A stretch of DNA of 64,000 bases from Verrucomicrobiota bacterium (GTDB lineage: Bacteria > Verrucomicrobiota > Kiritimatiellia > RFP12 > UBA1067), in the NCBI GenBank assembly GCA_023269675.1, contig JAHFSX010000019.1:50713-114712 (forward strand), in the 5' to 3' direction. Below are positions 26,068-34,600 of this stretch, piece by piece (within the stretch, counting starts at the first letter, position 1; each line of letters begins with the position of its first letter). The notes beneath the pieces were generated by a model. It was not told the DNA's origin. It saw only the letters and a list, made by a program, of their open reading frames with translations, and searched no databases. Position numbers and translations under genes: made by a program.

Positions 26068-27306
26068 GTGACTTCCCGCCTTCGCTACACGTTACCCCTC
26101 CATACTGAACTGCTCCTCGACTACCAGCACATTGACCGGGCCGACGTGCTGCCGCCCGCCGCCTATGACTTCACGGAAAACTCCGGACGGGTCGGGGTGG
26201 GCAAGACTTTTGGCCGCGTCAGCGTGCAAACCAGCATCGAGCGGGGTCAACTGCAAGACCACGTGCTGGACCGGACCAGCGACAGTCTCCATCGCTACGG
26301 CCTTTACGCGTCTTACCGGGCGTCGGCGCGCCAGACGTATTCCGCCTATACGCGCCTGGGCAACAGCAGTTTCACCAGCAATCCTGAGGAATCGCGAACC
26401 TACGGGGCTTCCGCCAACTGGAAGCTCATGGAACGCCTGACCGTGGACGCAAGTTGCGAGCGGAACATCTACGAGTCGGCCACCGGCCGGCAGCAGGACC
26501 TGGCACGCTCGGCGCTCAACTACTCCTTTCGAAACCATCAGAAAATCGCACTCACCGGCCGCTGGTCGCAGGACAACAGCACCGGCCAAGAGGAAACCTC
26601 CGTTTTCATCTGCTACACCATTCCGTTCGACTTGCCGATCAGCAGAAAGACCAGCATCGGCTCGCTGAAGGGCCGGGTGTTCGATCAGGAGTCGAAGCTT
26701 CACCAGCCACAGCCGCGCGTGATCCTGCGGTTGAACGACGCCTGGGCGGTGACCGACGGCCAAGGCGAGTTTCTGTTTCCGGCACTTGCGCCGGGAACCT
26801 ACCTGCTGCGTGTGGATAGCGCTTCGCTGGGTGTCAACCGCGTCACAGCGGCGCTGTTGCCGGTCACGGTGGAAATCAAGAAAGGCAAGCCCCTCACATT
26901 TGATCTGGGCGTGGTCACGGCCGCCAGCGTTAGTGTCCGCGCGGCCGTGGCTTCGACCTCCGCCTCCGGAAAGGTCGCCCGGCCCGCCGAAACGGCTCTC
27001 TCTTCCGGCCTTTTGTCGCCAGCATCGCCAGTTAATACCCCGTGTGAAGGCCTTCTGGTTGAACTCTCCAACGGAAAAGAAAAGCTGCAAGTCTACACCG
27101 CCCCAGATGGCCGCGCGCTATTCGACCACCTCCGACCCGGCCAATGGAGGTGTAAAGTGCGGAGCAATAATCTTCCAGCCTATCACTACGTGGAACATCC
27201 GGAAATCAAACTGGATCTTCTGCCTGGGGAACAGCGCGACGTAGACGTGCGTGTCCTCGCGCGGCAGCGCGTCATCCAGTTCATCGATAGCGGCGAGGTG
27301 AGATGA
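26068..27306 (+). pseudogene. C-terminal remnant of a large outer-membrane barrel protein with carboxypeptidase-regulatory-like domains
   Basis: The open frame begins directly after the NarL stop; a GTG at 26068 is the first usable codon. It encodes about 412 residues. Residues about 1-200 are alternating amphipathic strands of a beta-barrel (LRYTLPLHTELLLDYQHI, HRYGLYASYRASARQTYSAY, RSALNYSFRNHQKIALTGRW). Residues about 205-300 form a carboxypeptidase-regulatory-like/SdrB-type module: GSLKGRVFDQESK, then AVTDGQGEFLFPALAPGTYL. A second, diverged module follows near 340-400 (LLVELSNGKEKL, GRALFDHLRPGQWRC). There is no signal peptide, so an isolated product could not reach the outer membrane. 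It looks like the tail of an originally much longer gene brought next to the regulator by a deletion or recombination. Confidence 0.6.
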
Positions 27307-27556
27307 TTTCTATGACTTGAAGGTTTTGAACGTCGGTCACGGGCTCACCTCATTTCAACCCCGACCTAACCTGTTGAGGTCATAGACGAGAGTTCCACCG
27401 TGGTCTACCATACGGACATATTCAGAGTGAACCGGTTTCTTTCCAAACGACGCTGCTTGTGTGTAGCCGAGTGGGTGCGGGGCGACGACGCCCGGCGACT
27501 GCAGACTGACAAAGCGCGTGCTTACACTGACCGGTTTAAAAGGACAGACTGAGATC

Positions 27557-30500
27557 ATGATGAAAATGCTCGCGTTTATCGGTACGCTGCAACGAAAGTT
27601 GTTCCACGGGCTACGAAAGCTCCTGCCGTCGGTCTTTTCGGTGGCGCCGAGCCCTGTTAGCGACGGATACGAACAACATCAGCGGATCGAACACCTGCTG
27701 ATGGGCGGTCTGGGCCTGATCGTGTTCGCGGTTTATTCGCATACGCTTTGCGTCGGTGTCTATCCGGGCACTTCCGCGGTGGTGACCGGCAAGGTTTTAG
27801 GTCTCCTGCCGGGGGTGCCTGTCAGCCATCCCGTGTGGCTGTCGGTGTCACGCGCGGTTGCGACCTTGCCGTTCCTCGCCACGCCTTACGGGCTCAATCT
27901 TTTCAATGCCCTTGTCGGCAGTGTGGCGGTGGTCTGGCTCTTTCGCATCGTCAGCCGCATCGCGTTTGATCTGATCAGGGAAGACCCGGTGCTCCGGTTT
28001 GTTCCCGTTTCGGATGAGGAACCGGAGGCGGATGGCGTGCTGGCAGAAGCCGCACCTGCAGCGGCTTCAGACGATGACGCCATTGAGCACGTGGTGGCCA
28101 CCCTCGGAGGCCTGGTCAGCGCGCTCGTTTTCGCTTTCTGTGCGCCGTTCTGGATCGCGTCGACCTCGTTGCACGTGCAGCCGCTCGACATCCTGCTTCT
28201 GTTTTTCACGGCGGACCTCGTCGCGCGCTACCAAATCACCGGCAAGTTGGGCGCTTGCGTGGTGGCCATACTCCTGATGGGTGCGGGGCTGATCGAATCA
28301 CCTGTCTTTCTGGTTTTCTTGCCCGTTTTCGCGGCCGTGGTGATCCCCAGCTGCATCCGATACAACCAGATTTCCGAGTCCTTTATCCTCCTGATGCTGG
28401 CGGCCGGACTCACGGGTGCCGCAGCGAGTGTGGCGCTATTCATTCATGTTTCGGCCCCGGAGCAGGGTATCTCCGCCGCCAACCTGGGGCCCATGGCCTT
28501 GGATTACGCGCGCACATACCGCGGTGTCTTGATTCAAGGTGTCCCGCGAGCGGACAGGCTCTTTGTTTTGATTGTGCCGCTGTTATCTCTCGTTATGGCT
28601 ATCGTGGGAGCCCGCAAGTTAACCTTATGCAGGGATGAGGTGACGCGCTGGAAGTGGCGCATGCTCAATGCGATCTTCACCGCTGCCGTGGTTGCCGAAC
28701 TGTTGAACCTTCCGAACGCGGTGTGGAATGTCGCACGAAATGGCGCGCAGCTGCCCATCCTGCCCAGCCTGGTGGTCGCCCTCGCCGCCGGTTTCTTTTT
28801 TGTGTTTTGGTGCCAGACAGGCATCGTTCCGACGCCGAGCGCCGCCCTCGAGCTCGACCAGTCTCCGCTGGTGAAACGCGTCATCGGATATGGCATGTGC
28901 GGCCTGCTGGTGATCGTGGTGCTGCGGGCCGTGAACCTCAACTATGACGATGGCGACGGCCGGAAGGCGGCTTTTGCCGACGGCATCGCGCAGCAAATGC
29001 TTGCGCAATCGAAACCCGCCCGGTGTCTCGTCACGGACGGAACGTTCGACCTGAACCTGCTCATTCTTTCGCATGTCACGGGAAGAAGGCTGACGCTCAT
29101 CCCGGCCGCTGCAGGCAACAGGTCGCCCTCGGCAAAAGGGCGTGCGTCATCGGCAGCGGCGCATCTTGTCATGACGCCTCCCGCAGGTCAGCTCAACTGG
29201 GAGCCCGAGGCGCTTGTCGAGCGGTGGTTACGTAACAACCCCACGGGGAACACGCAAGTCGCGACCGTCGGCATGCCGGAGTTTTGGCAGCATGCCGGGT
29301 TGATGCCGCAGCCGAACGGGTTGCTCTACTTCGGGGCCGTTAAAACAGCCGCGCCCGATGCCTCCGCCTTGATCGCCAAGAATCGCGCAAGCTGGCGGCT
29401 TATCGCCCCGTCTTTGACTGACGACCCCACGATGCTGCCGGTCTTGCGGCGGACGCAGGCCGATGTGCGTGCGCACGTCAGCCGCATGGCTAACGACTTT
29501 GGCATCTGTCTTGAGACCGAAGGACATCTGGCCGAAGCCGACACCTCCTACAAGATGTCTCTCGAGCTGGACGGCAAGAATCTGTGCGCCATCCTCAACC
29601 AGTATGGCCTGCGCCTGCGGCAAGCCGACGCCGGCCTCGTCGGAGGTGCTACGCGCCAAGTGCTCCGGTTGGCCGACGAGCCGCGTTTTTTTGAGGAGTT
29701 CGATGGCACCGTCGCGCGTTACGGCGCGCTTGCACCGCAACTCGCAGACCATCTGGTGCCCCGCATCATGGCAACTTATCCTGCAGGTACGCCGCCGCCG
29801 CCCAACCTGCTCAGACTGTTAGACAAGTGGCTGACCTTTTCCAGAAGCGCTTTTGTGACTCCGGCTCCCGTTATGAATGTCTCTTCAGACGCCCAACTCG
29901 TTCAAGCCTTTCAAGCGCAAGTGGAGGGGCGCAGCGACAAGGCCGAGAAGATCGCGCGCCGGATTGTGCTTAACCGCCCCAGCTGCATGCCGGCATGGTC
30001 GCTTCTGGCTGAAATCCTGCTGATCCGCGGGGATGTCGGAGAGGTCAACGATAACATCTTTCCGGCAATGCGGGCACTCGCGGGCGGCGTCACCAATCAG
30101 TTTGTCGAAATGACCCAGGGCTGTTTGCACATGCATGCCGAGCCGCCGCGCTATGAGGCGGCGCGCGCCTGCTTCAGGCGCGCGCTTGAGCTTAACCCGG
30201 AATTTGCCCTCGCGAACGATCAGCTTTTGCAGACGGACGTGTGCCTCGGCAACGCCGCGTTTATCGAGATGGACGCCTTGTCCGTCATTCAGCACAATCC
30301 GTCCCATGCGGCGGCCAACGCGCTCCTGGGGAGCCTCAATCTCGTGCGCAAACGGTTTGCTGAAGCGGAGGCCCACCTCGGCGCCAGCCTCACCTGCCGA
30401 CCGAGCTCCGGCGCCCACAGCGATTTGTCGGAACTGTTCCGACAACAGAACAAATGGGCCGACGCCGAGGCTCATGCCCGTCTTGCGATCCGTCTTGCGC

Positions 30501-30829
30501 CGGGATTCTATCAGGCGTGGGATACGCTGGGGGAAGTCTTAGCGGCCAGCGGGCGCCTGGATCAGGCCTGCGCCGCACTGCGGTGCGCGCTTGCGCTTCG
30601 CACGGCGGCGGATGAACAAACGGATATTTCCCGCTTCAGCCTGCGTTTGAATCAAGACCGGCGGACCGAGATCAGCCAGCTCTTGCTGCGCGTTGAAACG
30701 CAGCTGGCGGCTAAGCCTGTACCCGTACCTGAACTTTCTCCTTGGGGCGGAAAGCGAACGCAGACACATGCACGCTCCGATTGGACTTTTATCGGCAGGA
30801 CATCCATGCCGCTTGCGCCCGCACGTTAG
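27557..30829 (+). CDS. Large membrane protein, DUF2723-like N-terminus and TPR C-terminus
   Basis: 1,090 residues. After a basic amphipathic N-terminus come about eleven hydrophobic segments up to residue 470 or so. The early region GVYPGTSAVVTGKVLGLLPG and AVATLPFLATPYGLNLFNAL has the spacing of DUF2723 (TMEM260-like) proteins, which are related to O-mannosyltransferases. The acidic pair typical of that family is replaced by uncharged residues here, so the catalytic function may be lost. From about 620 on there are TPR-like helices: LELDGKNLCAILNQYGLRLR, ARACFRRALELNPEFALAN, FAEAEAHLGASLTCRPS. The C-terminal half probably lies on the periplasmic side and mediates protein contacts. ATG at 27557 or 27560 is possible. 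It sits between two-component genes, suggesting it is their target or partner. Confidence 0.65.
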   Translation: MMKMLAFIGTLQRKLFHGLRKLLPSVFSVAPSPVSDGYEQHQRIEHLLMGGLGLIVFAVYSHTLCVGVYPGTSAVVTGKVLGLLPGVPVSHPVWLSVSRAVATLPFLATPYGLNLFNALVGSVAVVWLFRIVSRIAFDLIREDPVLRFVPVSDEEPEADGVLAEAAPAAASDDDAIEHVVATLGGLVSALVFAFCAPFWIASTSLHVQPLDILLLFFTADLVARYQITGKLGACVVAILLMGAGLIESPVFLVFLPVFAAVVIPSCIRYNQISESFILLMLAAGLTGAAASVALFIHVSAPEQGISAANLGPMALDYARTYRGVLIQGVPRADRLFVLIVPLLSLVMAIVGARKLTLCRDEVTRWKWRMLNAIFTAAVVAELLNLPNAVWNVARNGAQLPILPSLVVALAAGFFFVFWCQTGIVPTPSAALELDQSPLVKRVIGYGMCGLLVIVVLRAVNLNYDDGDGRKAAFADGIAQQMLAQSKPARCLVTDGTFDLNLLILSHVTGRRLTLIPAAAGNRSPSAKGRASSAAAHLVMTPPAGQLNWEPEALVERWLRNNPTGNTQVATVGMPEFWQHAGLMPQPNGLLYFGAVKTAAPDASALIAKNRASWRLIAPSLTDDPTMLPVLRRTQADVRAHVSRMANDFGICLETEGHLAEADTSYKMSLELDGKNLCAILNQYGLRLRQADAGLVGGATRQVLRLADEPRFFEEFDGTVARYGALAPQLADHLVPRIMATYPAGTPPPPNLLRLLDKWLTFSRSAFVTPAPVMNVSSDAQLVQAFQAQVEGRSDKAEKIARRIVLNRPSCMPAWSLLAEILLIRGDVGEVNDNIFPAMRALAGGVTNQFVEMTQGCLHMHAEPPRYEAARACFRRALELNPEFALANDQLLQTDVCLGNAAFIEMDALSVIQHNPSHAAANALLGSLNLVRKRFAEAEAHLGASLTCRPSSGAHSDLSELFRQQNKWADAEAHARLAIRLAPGFYQAWDTLGEVLAASGRLDQACAALRCALALRTAADEQTDISRFSLRLNQDRRTEISQLLLRVETQLAAKPVPVPELSPWGGKRTQTHARSDWTFIGRTSMPLAPAR

Positions 30830-30873
30830 CCTGTCTTAGCGCATCCGACAGTTATCCGGGCTCATCGTTTAAC

Positions 30874-30903
30874 TTGAATCAGTTGTTGCAAGGGCCGTAT
30901 AAG
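30874..30903 (+). promoter_or_regulatory. Putative sigma-70 promoter ahead of the lone receiver gene
   Basis: TTGAAT (30874-30879) and TATAAG (30898-30903) are separated by 18 bp and lie 24 bp upstream of the ATG at 30927. An AAGGAAAGG ribosome site follows. Good match by eye, untested. Confidence 0.35.
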
Positions 30904-30926
30904 GTAATCAAGGAAAGGTAACCGTT

Positions 30927-31400
30927 ATGATCCAAGGCATGACCGTCCCATCAGAAACCAATCCCAAGCCGGCTCCCGCCGGCTACAAGAGCGGGAAGAC
31001 GTGCCCGCCGATGTCCGCGAGAAGTCGGGCACGGGTTCTGATCGTGGACGACGACAGGGTTCTGCGCAATAGCGTATCCCGTTTGCTCTCAACCGAACCC
31101 GACATTGAGGTGGTCGGCGAAGCGTCCAACGGGCAGGATGCCGTGACTCGCGCGCGGACGCTGCGGCCTGATCTCGTCGTCATGGACATCCGGATGCCCT
31201 TGATGGACGGCATTGAGGCGACGTTTCTGATCAGGGAGGAGTGGCCGGACATGATCGTCGTTGGATTTTCGACTTTCGCCGAAAAAAGCGTCAAAGCCAG
31301 AATGATGAAAGCCGGCGCGGTTGAACTGCTCGATAAGGGCGATGCGGTTTATAGCCTGATACCCACGCTCCACCGCTTGTGGGATGCGCACTGCGTATAG
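30927..31400 (+). CDS. Single-domain response regulator (receiver only)
   Basis: 157 residues. The first 34 are a Pro/Lys-rich tail, and the rest is one receiver domain. Key residues are the acidic triad in VLIVDDDRVLR (41-43), phosphoacceptor D87 in VVMDIRMPLMDG, the Ser-Thr of VGFSTFAE, and the Lys of LLDKGDAV. There is no output domain, as in CheY- or Spo0F-like phosphorelay proteins. It is followed 280 bp downstream by a large hybrid kinase and may serve as its phosphoacceptor or shuttle. The Lys is in the context LLDKG, frequent in NarL-type receivers, suggesting descent from a truncated NarL regulator. Confidence 0.9.
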   Translation: MIQGMTVPSETNPKPAPAGYKSGKTCPPMSARSRARVLIVDDDRVLRNSVSRLLSTEPDIEVVGEASNGQDAVTRARTLRPDLVVMDIRMPLMDGIEATFLIREEWPDMIVVGFSTFAEKSVKARMMKAGAVELLDKGDAVYSLIPTLHRLWDAHCV

Positions 31401-31680
31401 GCGGTTGCTGCTGACGATCATGCCGAACAGGGTGCTGATTCGTGACGTGTCGTGACCCGTCTGGCATGCGCTTTGGGCGGCTTTGCCTGTTGGTTCCTCT
31501 ACGATGCCGGAGGGGCGGCTTTGCGTTGAGCCGGGCGCGTTTCCGTGCGGATCTTGCGCACGCGTGTTTCATCCAACGGCGCAATATGATAACGTGAATC
31601 ATGACTTAAGGTTCTGGCTTCCCGACAGTCTGTCGCGTGGGGCGGGGAGGGGCGCGTCCGAGGCGGTCAGGGAGCTTGAT

Positions 31681-34600
31681 ATGAGGCCGGTGATCAAACG
31701 TTTTCTCAGAGGAAGCAAAGTAGCCCCTGCGACTCTGCTGCTGGCCATTCTCACGGCGGGTTTTTCCGCAACCTGGATGATGGGCACGCGTGCGGAAAAC
31801 GAGATGCGCACCGACCTGCTGCAGCAGACGCGGCTGGTGGCGAAGGCGGTGGAGATCGAGCGCGTGCGGACGCTTGCGGGCACGGAGGCGGATCTGCAAA
31901 CGCCTCACTACCGGCTGCTCAAGAATCAGCTCCTGGCCGCCCGTTCTTCCAACCCGAAATTCCGGCTCATCTATCTCTTGGGACGCCGGTCTGACGGCTC
32001 CGTCTTCTACTTCGCGGACAGCGAGTCGGCTGGCTCGAAGGACTTCTCCCCGCCCGGGCGGCCTTACAACGGGTCGACGGCCGAGATGGCCGGCGTGTTC
32101 GCGGCTCATGTCCCGTTCTTTGAAGGCCCGGTCACCGGGCGCCGGGGCATGTGGACCTCGGCCATGGTCCCGCTGTCCGACCCGCATACCGGTGCCGTGG
32201 TCGCCTTGCTGGGCATGGACATGGACGCCAGGGCCTGGAGACGGGAGATGGCCACCCGGGCGGCCTGGCCCATGGGGCTGATGCTCATGATGCTGATCGG
32301 CATGGCCGCTTTTTATGCATCCGCCGGACCGGTCCGGCACGGCGACACGATGCCCAAACCGGTCCTGCGGCGTCTTCTGCCGGCCTTGGCGGCCCTGGTG
32401 ATCCTGAGAACGGCGGGCACAGGGTTGCTGCTTTGGCATCAGCATGGGCAACTTCAATCCCAGGCGATCGCGGCAGAAACCTCTGCTGTTTTCAGCGCCC
32501 TGCACGTGTTATTGGATCAGCAGGCCGTCGGACTGAACATGGTCACGCAGCCCATCGCCGCCGAAGCCTCGGTACAGAAGGCTCTGCGCGCGGGCGACGC
32601 CGATAGTCTCCTGGCGACGTGGAAGCCGATGTTCGAGACGCTGCGCGGCGAGAATAACCTCACACACTTCTCTTTTCTCGATGCCAACCGCGGCTGCCTG
32701 CTGCGCGTTGACAAACCGGAGAAACGCGGTGACCTCATCAATCGCTTCACGGCCCTCGAGGCCGAACGCACCGGAAAACCCGCCTCCGGCATCGAAGTTG
32801 GCCCGCTGGGCACTCTCACCCTGCGGTCGGTGCGTCCGGTCTTCGACGGCGGCACGCTCGTCGGCTATGTGGGGATGGGCAAGGAGATCGAAGACGTTCT
32901 GCAAGCGGTTAAGACCCAGCCGGGGGAACAGCTGGCCGTGGTCATCCGCAAGGAATACTTGAACCGGCAGACATGGGAAGAGGGGATGCGCCTGCTCGGA
33001 AGGGATGCCGACTGGGATCGACTGCCCCACAGCGTGGTGATCTATTCCTCTCAGGGACGCCTGCCCGACATCCTCGCTGTTTACCAGAAGGTGGGCGAGG
33101 CTGGCCGCGGCGAAACGAACGCTGAGACCGCGGCCGACGGGAAAGCGTGGCGGGTCTACGTGAAGCCTTTGCAAGACGCTTCGGGCAAAGTCATCGGCGA
33201 CCTGCTGGTCATGCGCGACATCAGCGCCGCCAAGGCGGCCTTGGCGCATCTGCTGTCCATGGGTGGCATCGGCAGCGGGGTCCTGCTGTCGCTGTTGCTG
33301 GGACTTCTCTATGTCCTGTTGAGCCGCACCGACAAGGCCATCCGCGTCCAGCAGGAGTCCTTGCGGGCCAGCGAGGAGAAATACCGTCTCATGTTCGACA
33401 ACGCCAATGACGCCATATTCATCCACGACACGGAAGCACGGGTACTTGAAATCAATCCGCAGGCCTGCGAAAGACTCGGCTATACCCGCGCGCAACTGTT
33501 GGGCATGACGATCGGCGGGGCGGTCTCTCCGGAGAACGCTTTGCGTGAACGGGAACATATCGCCCGATTGATGGAACAGGGCCGGCTCACCTTCGAAACC
33601 GCGCATCGCCGCAAGGACGGCTCCACCGTCCCGACGGAGGTGAGCGCAAGGCGGATCGCTTGGGAGGGGCAGCCTGCGGTGATGAGCATCTGTCGTGACA
33701 TCACCGAGCGTAAGCGGACGGAGATGGTCCTGCGCGAAAGCGAGCAGAACTTCAGAAACTTGATGGAATCGGGCCAGGCGCTGGTTTGGGTGTCCGGAAC
33801 CGATAAGCTCTGTACCTATTTCAATCGCGTCTGGCTTGAATTCACAGGGCGCACGCTGGAACAGGAAAAGGGAATGGGGTGGGCGGAGGGGGTCCATCCG
33901 CAAGACGTGAAGCGCTGTCTGGCTCTCTTCGTGGGGGCGTGTGAGCGGCGTGAGCCATTCAGCATGGAGTACCGCCTGCGTCGGCACGACGGCGAATACC
34001 GCTGGATTCTTGATGACGGCTGCCCGCGTTACGACAGCAAGGGGGAATTCATCGGTTACATCGGTCATTGCCTGGACATAACCGGGCGTATGCAAGCCGA
34101 GGAGCAAATCCGCCGCAACGAGACACGACTGAGAAGGCTCGTTGACATTCTGCAATGCCGCGCCAAAACCATGCCTGAATTCTTGAAACATGCGCTCACC
34201 GAAGCCATCCAGTTGACAGAGAGCACGATCGGTTACATTTTCTCGTATGATCAAGACCGGGAACTTTTTTTTCAGCACACCTGGTTTACAGGGCAGACAG
34301 AGGAAAGCACGGGTGGCAATCCGCCCCCAAGCTGCGCCTTGATAACGGCTGGATTATGGGGCGAGGTTGTCCGGCAGCGCAGGCCCGTGGTTTTAAACGA
34401 CTTCCAGTCCGAGCACGCGTACAGGAATGGATTTCCGAAAGGTCATGTCCATCTTGACAAATTCATGTCCGTGCCTGTTTTCAAGGAGGACCGCATCGTC
34501 GCTGTTGTCGGTGTCGCCAACAAGGCCAGCGATTACGATGAAACCGATGTGCTGCAACTGACCCTGCTGATGGATGCCGTTTGGAAAGCGGTCGATATCC

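Noticed and set aside
32509..34278. Minus-strand open frame (589 codons) inside the hybrid kinase gene
   Set aside because: Antisense shadow of PAS and sensor domains; no signal, no domain, no ribosome site.
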